NCBI GenBank assembly: GCA_017540285.1
Contig: JAFYBI010000525.1
Coordinates: forward strand, 1 to 9,090
Reading direction: 5' to 3'
From: Clostridia bacterium
GTDB lineage: Bacteria; Bacillota; Clostridia; Oscillospirales; CAG-272
DNA length: 9,090 nt
In this document: piece by piece, positions 1-7,569 of the stretch
Position numbering within the stretch: the first letter of the stretch is position 1
How the letters are laid out: the number at the start of each line of letters is the position of its first letter
Translations under genes and position numbers: made by a program
Notes under the pieces: generated by a model
Seen by the model: the letters and a program-made list of their open reading frames with translations, nothing else
Told to the model about the DNA's origin: nothing
Databases searched by the model: none

Positions 1-3000
1 GTACCGGTGACATAAGAATCTTCGCCGTCGGGTTCGGTGACGAGCTTGTTGCCGATAGCTTCTTCAATCTTGCCGGTCTTTTCGGCGTTGCCCTTCGCGG
101 TGACATAAACAGTCGCGAAGCTCTTGTCGCCTTCATAAGCGCCCTTCCAGCCGTAGACAACGAAGACATTGTATTCGTCGAGTTCAGCGGGAAGCTTGGA
201 AGCCTTGTCGATCTCCGTAGCCTTCATGGTCTTGTTATCCTTGACTTCAACGTTGAAGACCTTGAGGGTAGCGAAGTTGTCCTTGTGGCCGGTAAGCTTG
301 ATGGAGAGAGCCTTATCGGTGTTGAAGATTTCCTTCGCGGTGAGCGTGCCGGTGTAGTAGCCCCAAGTCGGACGAGCGGGAACGAGGAGCGGATTTTTGT
401 TGGCGAGGGAGATTTCCACGCCATCAGCATCGAAGCCCTTTTCGTTGTAACCGTTGCGGGCAACGATCTGGCCGCTGATGATCGGGTAAACGAGACCCTG
501 GGTCAGAGCCTTGTTGGTAGCCTTGACGGTCTTGATTTCGCCCTTGTAGAGGTCGAGAATCGTAGCATCGTAGTAGGTCGCGCCGAGGAGCAGCTTGCCG
601 GTCGCTTCGCTTGCGGAAACATACTTCGCGGTGTCGTAGTTAGCGGAAAGCAGGAGGCCGTAGGTCAGAGCGTAAGCGCTGACATCAGCGAAGCCCTTGC
701 CCGGTTTCACGTTGACGTAGATGTTGTCGGTGACCTTGTCGCCGGTGAAGGTCCAGCCATCGCCAGCCTTGCCGGTGTAAACCTGAACGGGAGCCCAGCC
801 ATAGTCTTCGGCGGTGGACTTGTCAAGAACGAAGATGTACGTATCGTCAGCCTTCGCTCTTTCTTCAGTAGCAAAGCCATCCTTGGACTTGTAGCCGTCT
901 TTCCATTCCCAGGTCTCGGTCTTGCCGGTGAGGTCAAGGCCGGTTTCGACGTAGTAAGCGTCGTTGGCAGCATCGTAAGAAGCAACCTTGTAGACGGACT
1001 GCTTTGCGAAGAGGTCAGCCATGTCATACTTGTACGCATAGTTGTACAGGTCGCCCTTGAGCCACTGGTCATACGCGCCGATTCTGATCTGCTCATACTT
1101 GAGAGCGTCGCTTCTGTAGCCGTTGACAACGATGTAGCCGTCAGCGGAAACGCCGGCGTAAGAATCAACAACGATGTACTTGGAGCCGTTGGTAACGTTC
1201 TTGGAGATGTAAACGAGCTTGCCGTCGACAACCACGTATTCGACGATGTTCATGAACGCATCGTTGAGGATCGCGCCATAAACAGCCTTCGCGTAAACGT
1301 TGTCGCCGTCGTAGAACATCGGGTTGCCAGCGAGTTCAGCATAGTCGTAGGTCAGAGTCTCGTCGCCGATGGTGACGGTTCTCTTGTTGACGTCGTATGC
1401 ACGAACGAGGCCGGTAGCGATGTAGGTCTTGTCAGCAGGATCCTTGTCGACGATCTTCTCGATGTGGAGTTCGCCGGTCAGAGGATTGAAGCCGTAGATA
1501 ACGAAGTCGCCGTCAGCCGGAGTAGCGCCGGTGATGTAGCCGCGACCACCCTTATAGTCCTCAAGGAGGATCTTGAGCGGATCGGAAGCGTAGTCACTGT
1601 AGGTCTTGCCGGGGTTGGCAAGTTCCCAAGCGGTCTTCGCAGCAACGTTGACGTCATACATGTAGGGGTTGCCGGACTTTTCTTTGCCGTCGCCGTCGTT
1701 CAGCTTGCCGGTCTTGTACAGACCGAATCTGTAACCCTGATAGAGACCGTAGTCGGCAGTGCCGTCCGCAGTCAGGTCATACAGGTCGAGCTTCGCATAA
1801 GCGGTGTTCTTCTTGATGGTGTCGTTGTTGAGGGTCAGGAGACCGCCAGTCGTGGAGGTAACCGTGAGGTCGCCGAGTTCGGAAATGTCATCGAGAATGT
1901 CGATGCCGACGAACTTGACCTTGTTGCCTTCAGCGGTGAACTTGTACTTGAAGTACTTGCCGAGGAGGGAGTTGTAGTACCAAGCTTCCGTCCAGGTGTC
2001 GCCGTTTTCGTCCTTGATGGGACCGTCAGCCTTGCGCTCAAGGATGTTGCCGTTGTCCCAGTCAATCGCGTATCTCTTGTTGGTGGTGGTCTGAACGGGG
2101 TTGCCGATCGCGCTCTTCACGATGATCAGACCGGCGTTCCAGTTGTTCACGTTGACATAGTTGATCTTGGTGAACTTGTCGGTGAGGGAGAGACCAGCAA
2201 GAGCCTTTTCGATCGGGTACTTGCCGTCCGCATCCTTGGAGAAGAGACCTTCGTTCTTGATGGTGCCGCAGAAGATCTTCTGCTCGCCGAGGGACTTCAC
2301 GAGCTTCGTGCCGTCGTCGGTGAAGAGGAGTCTGTAAGCAGCGCCGAGCTGAGCTTCGTCGTCATGCGCACCAGCGCCGATGCCGAGCTTTTCCTTGGCA
2401 ATGTAGTAGGTGTCGCCTTCGAGAGTGCCGTCAGCCTTCACAACACGGAAGCCAACAGTGCCGGAAGGAACGTCGCCGGACTTGGAGATCGCATCGATCG
2501 CCGCTCTGTCAGTAGCGGTGACGATGATGGTCTTCCAGCCGAGATCAGCGCCGAAGTAACGAGCGCCGAGCGTGTCGCCGGCGGACGTCGGGATGGACAG
2601 AGCATTGTAGATGATCTGCGCAACTTCGCCGCGGTTGAGGATATCGGTGTAAGCAACACCGGTGATGCCCTTGGTCAGGCCGATGCCCTCAGCCTTTTCG
2701 ATGTAGCCCCACGGATATTTCTGGCCGCCGTAACCGAGAGTACGGCAAACCATCGTGAGAGCGTCCTGATACTTGATGCCATCGGTCGGGCCGAACTTGC
2801 CATTGCCGTAACCTTCGATGATTCCCTTCTGGGAAGCATAGGAGATCGCGCCGTAGAAGCTCTGAGCGGGCGTGCCGTCCAGGTCGGTGAACCCGGAGTT
2901 GTTCACGTTGCCGTCGGTCCACTGAGCGTCGTCAGTCCAACCGGTGGAAATACGTCCGACAAACAGAGCCATCTGATATCTCTGGATAGCAGAGTCGGCG

Positions 3001-3197
3001 TCAGCGTCGAACTTGTTGGGGTCAACACCCTTCATGATGCCGTAAGCATCGAGCATGCCGATGGCTTCCGCGTACGTGGTGGCAGCGGAGATGAGCTTCG
3101 GAGCATCTTCCGCGATCGCAGTGTCGGCTGCGAGGGCCATGGAAGCGCTGGAAACGGCCATCAGAAGGGCAAGAACAAGTGCAAGAATTTTCTTCAT
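1..3197 (-). CDS. Secreted SLH-domain surface (S-layer-like) protein, 3' end beyond window
   Basis: This is probably an abundant surface protein held to the wall by N-terminal SLH domains, which in known families bind secondary cell-wall polymers. I translated the minus strand from the ATG at 3197 and found no stop down to position 3, so 1065 residues are visible and the C-terminus lies outside. Residues 1-24 are a signal peptide (MKKILALVLALLM..., cleavage after ALA). Three SLH repeats follow: about 40-86 (TYAEAIGMLDAYGIMKG), 103-157 (FTDLDG...GIIEGYGNGKFGP, the best match) and 161-200 (YIEKAEGIGLTKGI...LNRGEVAQIIYNAL). The remaining 865 residues are rich in Tyr, Val, Asp and Lys, with an EF-hand-like loop at 474-482 (DLTADGTAD) and no catalytic domain I recognise. 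Only two cysteines were seen, as is usual for S-layer proteins. Lys is nearly always AAG, and GC content is visibly lower than in the neighbours, suggesting high expression. The SLH call is firm; the S-layer role is inferred. Confidence 0.9.
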   Translation of the reverse strand, partial: MKKILALVLALLMAVSSASMALAADTAIAEDAPKLISAATTYAEAIGMLDAYGIMKGVDPNKFDADADSAIQRYQMALFVGRISTGWTDDAQWTDGNVNNSGFTDLDGTPAQSFYGAISYASQKGIIEGYGNGKFGPTDGIKYQDALTMVCRTLGYGGQKYPWGYIEKAEGIGLTKGITGVAYTDILNRGEVAQIIYNALSIPTSAGDTLGARYFGADLGWKTIIVTATDRAAIDAISKSGDVPSGTVGFRVVKADGTLEGDTYYIAKEKLGIGAGAHDDEAQLGAAYRLLFTDDGTKLVKSLGEQKIFCGTIKNEGLFSKDADGKYPIEKALAGLSLTDKFTKINYVNVNNWNAGLIIVKSAIGNPVQTTTNKRYAIDWDNGNILERKADGPIKDENGDTWTEAWYYNSLLGKYFKYKFTAEGNKVKFVGIDILDDISELGDLTVTSTTGGLLTLNNDTIKKNTAYAKLDLYDLTADGTADYGLYQGYRFGLYKTGKLNDGDGKEKSGNPYMYDVNVAAKTAWELANPGKTYSDYASDPLKILLEDYKGGRGYITGATPADGDFVIYGFNPLTGELHIEKIVDKDPADKTYIATGLVRAYDVNKRTVTIGDETLTYDYAELAGNPMFYDGDNVYAKAVYGAILNDAFMNIVEYVVVDGKLVYISKNVTNGSKYIVVDSYAGVSADGYIVVNGYRSDALKYEQIRIGAYDQWLKGDLYNYAYKYDMADLFAKQSVYKVASYDAANDAYYVETGLDLTGKTETWEWKDGYKSKDGFATEERAKADDTYIFVLDKSTAEDYGWAPVQVYTGKAGDGWTFTGDKVTDNIYVNVKPGKGFADVSAYALTYGLLLSANYDTAKYVSASEATGKLLLGATYYDATILDLYKGEIKTVKATNKALTQGLVYPIISGQIVARNGYNEKGFDADGVEISLANKNPLLVPARPTWGYYTGTLTAKEIFNTDKALSIKLTGHKDNFATLKVFNVEVKDNKTMKATEIDKASKLPAELDEYNVFVVYGWKGAYEGDKSFATVYVTAKGNAEKTGKIEEAIGNKLVTEPDGEDSYVTG

Positions 3198-3207
3198 CTT
3201 ATTCTGT

Positions 3208-3213
3208 CTCCTT
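3208..3213 (-). promoter_or_regulatory. Ribosome binding site of the SLH gene
   Basis: On the minus strand, AAGGAG lies 10 nt before the ATG at 3197. This is a strong Shine-Dalgarno match. It fixes the start that also gives a clean signal peptide. Confidence 0.85.
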
Positions 3214-3235
3214 GAAAAAAGAATAGTGGTTGTCG

Positions 3236-3268
3236 AGAGAAAGTTGCGCCAGTTCGCCCCTTTTCTCT
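3236..3268 (-). promoter_or_regulatory. Stem-loop at the 5' end of the SLH mRNA leader
   Basis: On the minus strand, AGAGAAA (3268-3262) pairs perfectly with TTTCTCT (3242-3236). An inner GCG/CGC helix can close a short loop. The structure begins only a few bases after the predicted transcription start (about 3270). A 5'-terminal hairpin of this kind is a known way of stabilising long-lived mRNAs such as those for S-layer proteins. That role here is inferred. Confidence 0.4.
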
Positions 3269-3276
3269 GTGCGTAA

Positions 3277-3305
3277 ATGATACCACACGCGCAAAAATTA
3301 TGCAA
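3277..3305 (-). promoter_or_regulatory. Predicted sigma-A promoter of the SLH gene
   Basis: On the minus strand, TTGCAT (3305-3300) is followed by exactly 17 bp and then TATCAT (3282-3277). The bases just before the -10 are TGG, giving an extended -10 (TGnTATCAT). This predicts a leader of about 70 nt. The -35 matches consensus at only 3 of 6 bases, but the spacing and the extended -10 support it. Confidence 0.6.
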
Positions 3306-3332
3306 GACCTCTCTTTGAGGTGTAATATAACT

Positions 3333-3359
3333 GAAATATTAAAGTGTATTTAATATTTC
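3333..3359. promoter_or_regulatory. AT-rich 11-bp inverted repeat, possible operator
   Basis: GAAATATTAAA (3333-3343) and TTTAATATTTC (3349-3359) are perfect reverse complements around a 5-base centre, GTGTA. The element sits between the two divergent promoters, 28 bp from the -35 of the SLH gene and about 70 bp from the -35 of the amidase gene. It is strikingly AT-rich beside GC-rich genes. A dimeric regulator binding site is the likeliest reading. It is unlikely to be a terminator, because no gene ends here and no T-run follows a GC stem. The regulator is unknown. Confidence 0.45.
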
Positions 3360-3428
3360 CGCCCTGCGGTTTCGGTTATCGGAAAGGCACTTTTTCGCCC
3401 GCCGGACGTCCGCGATCGCAATTTTCGC

Positions 3429-3457
3429 TTGCTTTTTCGCGCGTTCTGTCGTATAAT
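3429..3457 (+). promoter_or_regulatory. Predicted sigma-A promoter of the amidase gene
   Basis: TTGCTT (3429-3434), a 17-bp spacer and a perfect TATAAT (3452-3457) form a strong housekeeping promoter. Transcription would start near 3464, about 29 nt before the amidase ATG. The RNA would carry only a modest ribosome binding site (GAGAGG at 3475-3480). Confidence 0.75.
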
Positions 3458-3492
3458 AAAGCCATCTACGAGACGAGAGGCTGTGAATCATC

Positions 3493-5310
3493 ATGCGGAT
3501 CCCACCCCGGAGGGCTTCTTTTCCCTTCCTTATTATATTGTGCCTTACGCTCCTTGTTCCGGCGCTGATCGGGGCGCTCGCCCTGCCCGCGTCGGCGGAC
3601 ATCGCGGCGAACGGCAAGGTTGTCATCGTCCTCGACGCCGGTCACGGCGGGATCGACGGGGGCACCGCCGTCGGCACCCTGGTCGAGGAGGAGATCAACC
3701 TCCGGCTCGCGAAATATCTCCGCGCCGTCCTCGAGGGCGACGACCGCTTCGAGGTCTACCTCACCCGCGAGGAGGACGTCTACCTCAATTTCTTCGAGCG
3801 CACCTCAGTCGCCCGCGAGCACAACGCCGACCTGCTCCTCTCCCTGCACTGCAACTCCAGCCCCGAGGCCGACGCGAACGGCTGCCTCGCGATCGTTTCG
3901 GTCGTGCCCAAATTTCGCGCGGACACCCTCGCCGGCAAGATCCTCGACAACATTTCCGCCTCCGTCCCGATCCGGCGCGGCCGCGTCGACACCGAGGAGG
4001 ACACGGGCGACGAGCTCGGCATCTACTACTGGAGCGAAGAGCGGCAGTGGGACATGCCCGGCGCGTATGAGCTCGGCCAGAAGAGCGATTATTATTCCAT
4101 CAACACCTGGTCGTGCCGCTTCGGGATCCCCTCCGTGATTCTCGAGCACGGCTATCTCTCGAACGCGAACGACGACGCGGTCCTCGCGGACGACGCCAGC
4201 CTCTGGGCCATCGCCGCCGCGGAGGGACGCGCCATCATCGACTACTACACCGGGCACGAGCACGTCTTCGGCGAGGTCGAGACCGACTTCCCCTCGAACT
4301 GCGTGATCCACGGCACGGCGTCCGCGCGGTGCTCGATCTGCGGCGCGAAGAGCGGGACGGTCGATCTGCCCGAGACGCCCGACAACCACTGGTGGCGGTA
4401 TCTCGCACACACGCCGCCGACCTGCACCGAAGAGGGGTACATGCGCGCCATCTGCCAGATCGAGCGCACGTTCGCCCGCCAGGTCGACGAGATCCATGCC
4501 GACATCGTCGAGGAGGTCCTTCCCCCGCTCGGGCACAGCTATGAGGTGGTGGAAGAGGTCCCCGCGGGCCACGGACAGGACGGCCGCCTGCACAAGCGCT
4601 GCACCGTCTGCGGGGACGAGATCGACGAGGTCTTCCCCGGGGAACCGCACGAATACGCCGTCTTTGAAGAGATCGAGCCCCAGTGCACCGCCGAGGGACG
4701 CCGCACCGAACGCTGCACCGTCTGCGGGGACGTCCGGGCGGAGACGATCCCGGCTCTGGGACATGACTACGCCGTCACGGAGCACGTCGATCCGACCTAC
4801 GAGGACGACGGCTACGAGATCCTCACCTGTACCCGCTGCGGGGACGAGAAAACCGAGGTCCTCTCCGTCTGCCCGCACGAATTCGACACCGCCGAGGTTC
4901 CCCCGACCTGCACGGAGCCCGGCCGCCGGACCATGACCTGCCGCCTGTGCGGGTATGTGAAGATCGAGGAGCTCCCGCCGCCCGGCCATTCGTACGAAAC
5001 GCAGATGGAGGTCTCTCCAACCTGCGTCGAGGACGGCTTCTACCGCGGGAAATGCACGGTCTGCGGCGCCGTGACGAGCGAACGCATCCCCGCCCTCGGA
5101 CACCACCTCATCCCGGACCCGGACGGCGGCGGATCGGTCTGCACGATCTGCGGCGCGAAGGTGCGGGACGAGAGCACAAAGGAAGTCCCGCCGCTCAAAA
5201 ACCCGCTCATCCTCGTGATCCTCGGCCTCGTCGCCGCGCAGCTCGCCGCCGTCGTCGTGATCCTGATCCGCAGCCGCGCGGAAGCGAAGAAAAAGAGACG
5301 GTACCATTGA
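3493..5310 (+). CDS. Membrane-anchored N-acetylmuramoyl-L-alanine amidase (Amidase_3) with Cys/His repeats
   Basis: This is a zinc peptidoglycan hydrolase that cuts the bond between MurNAc and L-alanine outside the cell. The 605 residues read as follows: signal peptide 1-35 (RR, hydrophobic core, cleavage near ASA/D) and catalytic domain about 42-252. The domain has the Amidase_3 motifs DAGHGG (H51), EEEINL (E65), SLHCN (H119) and ILEHGYLSN (E218), the expected zinc ligands and catalytic acid. Residues 256-556 hold about eight repeats of roughly 38 residues with the pattern H-x11-C-x9-C-x2-C and 'IPALGH' linkers. Residues 570-592 are a transmembrane helix, followed by a basic tail (KKKRR). 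It should therefore be a wall hydrolase tethered to the membrane, facing outwards. The ATG at 3493 is the first in frame and gives the signal peptide; GAGAGG lies 12 nt upstream, a rather long spacing. The gene is divergent from the SLH gene. The enzyme class is sure; the role of the repeats is not. Confidence 0.92.
   Translation: MRIPPRRASFPFLIILCLTLLVPALIGALALPASADIAANGKVVIVLDAGHGGIDGGTAVGTLVEEEINLRLAKYLRAVLEGDDRFEVYLTREEDVYLNFFERTSVAREHNADLLLSLHCNSSPEADANGCLAIVSVVPKFRADTLAGKILDNISASVPIRRGRVDTEEDTGDELGIYYWSEERQWDMPGAYELGQKSDYYSINTWSCRFGIPSVILEHGYLSNANDDAVLADDASLWAIAAAEGRAIIDYYTGHEHVFGEVETDFPSNCVIHGTASARCSICGAKSGTVDLPETPDNHWWRYLAHTPPTCTEEGYMRAICQIERTFARQVDEIHADIVEEVLPPLGHSYEVVEEVPAGHGQDGRLHKRCTVCGDEIDEVFPGEPHEYAVFEEIEPQCTAEGRRTERCTVCGDVRAETIPALGHDYAVTEHVDPTYEDDGYEILTCTRCGDEKTEVLSVCPHEFDTAEVPPTCTEPGRRTMTCRLCGYVKIEELPPPGHSYETQMEVSPTCVEDGFYRGKCTVCGAVTSERIPALGHHLIPDPDGGGSVCTICGAKVRDESTKEVPPLKNPLILVILGLVAAQLAAVVVILIRSRAEAKKKRRYH
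4258..5160 (+). repeat. Coding tandem repeat: about eight Cys/His units within the amidase
   Basis: The units start at H258, H299, H348, H386, H424, H462, H499 and H537, about 38 residues (114 bp) apart in the second half. Complete units are H258-C270-C280-C283, H386-C398-C408-C411, H462-C473-C483-C486 and H499-C511-C521-C524. Degenerate units are unit 2 (no last Cys), unit 3 (the middle Cys is H360), unit 5 (the middle Cys is Y436) and unit 8 (shortened). The geometry suggests one metal or disulfide site per unit. Similar repeats are known in Firmicutes surface proteins, without an established function that I can name. Confidence 0.8.
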
Positions 5311-5368
5311 GAAGGAAGCGGCGCGGAACACACTGACTACCTATCTATATAAAGGTCATCCATTATCC

Positions 5369-7258
5369 ATGTATTTCGACACCATCATCATCGGCGCGGG
5401 CCATGCCGGGGTCGAGGCGGCGCTGGCATGCGCGCGGACCGGGCTCACCGCCGCCCTGTTCACCCTCTCCCTCGACGCCGTCGCGAACATGCCGTGCAAT
5501 CCCTCCATCGGCGGGACCGGCAAAGGCCACCTCGTCTTCGAGATCGACGCGATGGGCGGGGAAATGGGCTATGCGGCGGACCGCGTCACCCTCCAGTCCC
5601 GTACCCTCAACACCTCGAAGGGCGCCGCCGTCCGCTCCAAGCGCATTCAGGCCGACCGCCGCGCATACTCCGCGCTCATGAAGCACACGATCGAGGAGAC
5701 GCCCGGCCTTTCCCTCATCCAGGGCGAGGTCACGGGCATCCTCACCGAGCCGGACGGGGACGGGGGACGGCGGGTCACGGGCGTCACGGCCTCCCCGATG
5801 GGAGAATTCTCCTGCCGCGCCGTCGTCGTCTCCACCGGCACGTACCTCGGCGGGCTCACCCACGTCGGCGACGTCTCCCGCCATGCGGGGCCGGACAACT
5901 CCCTCCCCGCCGAAGGGCTGAACGACTGTCTTCGCGCCCTCGGCATTCCCATGATGCGCTTCAAGACCGGCACGCCGCCCCGCATCCACCGGCGCTCGGT
6001 CGATTTTTCGCGTCTCGAGGTCCAGTACGGCGAGGAGTGGATCACGCCGTTCTCGTCCCGCACGGATCCCGACGCGCTCAACCGGATCGAGCAAATCCCC
6101 TGCCACGTCGTCTACACGAACGAAGAGACCCACCGCGTCATCCGCGAGAACCTCCACCGCTCGCCGCTCTATTCCGGCAAAATCCACGGCACCGGGCCGC
6201 GCTACTGCCCCTCCATCGAGGACAAGGTCGTGCGCTTCGCGGACAAGGAACGGCACCAGCTCTTCCTCGAACCGATGGGGCTTGACAACGAGGAGCTGTA
6301 TCTGCAGGGCTTTTCCTCCTCCCTCCCGGCGGACGTGCAGCTCCGGATGCTCCGCACCCTCCCCGGCTTCGAGGAGGCCGAGGTGATGCGCTTCGCCTAC
6401 GCCATCGAATACGACTGCGTCGATCCGCTCGCGCTCCTGCCGACGCTCGGCTTCAAGCAGATCCGCGGGCTGTACGGCGCGGGACAGTTCAACGGGACCT
6501 CCGGCTACGAGGAGGCGGCGGCGCAGGGGCTTCTCGCCGGCATGAACGCCTCCCTGTACGTGCGCGGGATGCCCGAGATCGTTCTCCCGCGGTACTCGTC
6601 CTATCTCGGCACCCTCGTCGACGATCTCGTGACGAAGGGCACGAACGAGCCCTACCGGATCATGACGGGCCGCAGCGAATACCGCATCCTCATCCGGCAG
6701 GACAACGCCGAAGAGCGGCTGGCGAAGTACGGTCACGACGCCGGGCTCCTCTCCGACGAGCGGTACGAAGCGACCCTCGCGCGCACCCGCGAAGTGCGGG
6801 AAGAGGTCGAACGCCTGAAGCGCGCGCACGTCGGCCCGTCGTCCGGAATCAACGCGCTCCTCGAGGAACGCGGAACCGCGCCGCTCTCCTCCGGCGTCTC
6901 CCTCGCCGAGCTGATCCGGCGTCCGGAGCTGGACTATGCGGCCCTCGCGCCGTACGATCCCGCACGTCCCGCACTCCCGCGCACCCAGGCGGACCGCGTG
7001 TCGACGGAGATCAAGTACGAAGGGTACATCCGCCACGAGGAGGAGGAGGTCGCGCGGCAGGCCCGGGCGGAGAACGCGAAGCTGCCCGCGGACATCGACT
7101 ATGCGGCGATCCGCGGCCTCCGTCTCGAAGCGGCGCAGAAGCTCGAAAAGGTGCGTCCCCTCACCGTCGGGCAGGCCGCGCGCATTTCCGGCGTCAACCC
7201 GGCGGACATTTCCGTGCTTCTGATCTGGCTGGAAGCGAGGAAGGCCGCGAGGGCGTGA
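5369..7258 (+). CDS. mnmG: tRNA uridine-5-carboxymethylaminomethyl modification enzyme MnmG (GidA)
   Basis: MnmG, with MnmE, installs the cmnm5 group at U34 of tRNAs reading two-codon boxes; it uses FAD, NADH and methylene-THF. The 629 residues match the family's usual length. Visible signatures are the FAD-binding GAGHAG (9-14), CNPSIGGTGKGH (43-54), NTSKGAAVRS (81-90), the hallmark GPRYCPSIEDK (276-286), the second FAD segment GLYGAGQFNGTSGYEEAAAQ (367-386), MTGRSEYRILIRQDNAEERL (432-451) and the C-terminal helical domain that contacts MnmE (GQAARISGVNPADISVLL, 601-618). C43 and C280 are the two conserved family cysteines. The start is the ATG giving MYFDTIIIGAGH; AAAGG lies 13 nt upstream, so the ribosome binding site is weak. 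It begins 58 bp after the amidase and could be read from the amidase promoter; I see no convincing promoter of its own. The usual partners mnmE and rsmG are not in the window. Confidence 0.97.
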   Translation: MYFDTIIIGAGHAGVEAALACARTGLTAALFTLSLDAVANMPCNPSIGGTGKGHLVFEIDAMGGEMGYAADRVTLQSRTLNTSKGAAVRSKRIQADRRAYSALMKHTIEETPGLSLIQGEVTGILTEPDGDGGRRVTGVTASPMGEFSCRAVVVSTGTYLGGLTHVGDVSRHAGPDNSLPAEGLNDCLRALGIPMMRFKTGTPPRIHRRSVDFSRLEVQYGEEWITPFSSRTDPDALNRIEQIPCHVVYTNEETHRVIRENLHRSPLYSGKIHGTGPRYCPSIEDKVVRFADKERHQLFLEPMGLDNEELYLQGFSSSLPADVQLRMLRTLPGFEEAEVMRFAYAIEYDCVDPLALLPTLGFKQIRGLYGAGQFNGTSGYEEAAAQGLLAGMNASLYVRGMPEIVLPRYSSYLGTLVDDLVTKGTNEPYRIMTGRSEYRILIRQDNAEERLAKYGHDAGLLSDERYEATLARTREVREEVERLKRAHVGPSSGINALLEERGTAPLSSGVSLAELIRRPELDYAALAPYDPARPALPRTQADRVSTEIKYEGYIRHEEEEVARQARAENAKLPADIDYAAIRGLRLEAAQKLEKVRPLTVGQAARISGVNPADISVLLIWLEARKAARA

Positions 7259-7360
7259 GCTGAGCTCGCCGGCGGCAGGCTCGTGCGCCAAGACAGAAAA
7301 GTGCATATCTGACGCATCTTGATCATTCCTCTTGCCTGCGCGCTGACGCTTGCGGGGATG

Positions 7361-7385
7361 TATCGGCGAGGCCGATAGCTTTTTT
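7361..7385 (+). terminator. Intrinsic terminator after mnmG
   Basis: A perfect 7-bp stem, TATCGGC (7361-7367) and GCCGATA (7371-7377), encloses a GAG loop and is followed by GC and six Ts (7380-7385). It lies about 100 bp past the mnmG stop and separates mnmG from the downstream gene. The stretch between the mnmG stop and this site shows no gene. Confidence 0.75.
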
Positions 7386-7442
7386 CTCCCGCATGAAATG
7401 CAACGCTGCATGTCCCTGCAAGCGCAGCCGCGCAGACAGGAT

Positions 7443-7461
7443 GAAAGGACAGAGTCCTTTC
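7443..7461 (+). repeat. 8-bp hairpin in the leader region
   Basis: GAAAGGAC (7443-7450) pairs perfectly with GTCCTTTC (7454-7461) around AGA. It is the first of a run of hairpins before the PLP enzyme gene. It has no T-run directly after it, so I do not call it a terminator. Confidence 0.5.
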
Positions 7462-7464
7462 TCC

Positions 7465-7491
7465 GCGCGCACCTTCGACGCGCGCTCTTTT
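7465..7491 (+). terminator. GC hairpin followed by TCTTTT, possible terminator or attenuator
   Basis: GCGCGC (7465-7470) can pair with GCGCGC (7480-7485) across a 9-base loop, and TCTTTT follows. That layout resembles an intrinsic terminator or attenuator, but the stem is short and self-complementary, so this call is weak. Confidence 0.3.
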
Positions 7492-7495
7492 GTCC

Positions 7496-7528
7496 CCGGG
7501 CACCGCCCGGTCACCGCGGACCCCGCGG
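7496..7528 (+). repeat. Double GC hairpin, inverted relative of the repeat at 8954-9090
   Basis: Two 6-bp hairpins stand 3 bp apart: CCGGGC-ACC-GCCCGG (7496-7510) and CCGCGG-ACC-CCGCGG (7514-7528), each with an ACC loop. TTTTGTCC precedes them, and GCGCAGACA (7535-7543) follows shortly after. The same two stems, the TTTGTC flank and GCGCAGACA occur on the opposite strand at 8954-9050. A further GCGCAGACA lies at 7430-7438. Confidence 0.7.
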
Positions 7529-7569
7529 CGCCCGGCGCAGACAACCGAACAATACCGCGCGTGCGCCTC

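Noticed and set aside
285..3215. Plus-strand open frame of 976 codons
   Set aside because: It is antisense to the SLH gene. The minus strand gives a signal peptide, three SLH repeats and an ideal ribosome binding site, while the plus-strand product has no recognisable motif and no start signals.
3339..3626. Minus-strand 95-codon frame across the intergenic region and the amidase start
   Set aside because: It overlaps the amidase promoter and signal peptide in antisense, with no convincing ribosome binding site or recognisable motif.
3805..5331. Minus-strand open frame of 508 codons
   Set aside because: It is a shadow of the amidase gene caused by high GC; the plus frame has all the catalytic motifs and repeats.
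5325..5353. Separate promoter for mnmG (GGAACA, 17 bp, TATAAA)
   Set aside because: The -35 is poor and the upstream gene is close, so read-through from the amidase promoter is as likely.
5363..7411. Minus-strand open frame of 682 codons
   Set aside because: It is a shadow of mnmG; the product is Arg/Gly/Val-rich with no motif.
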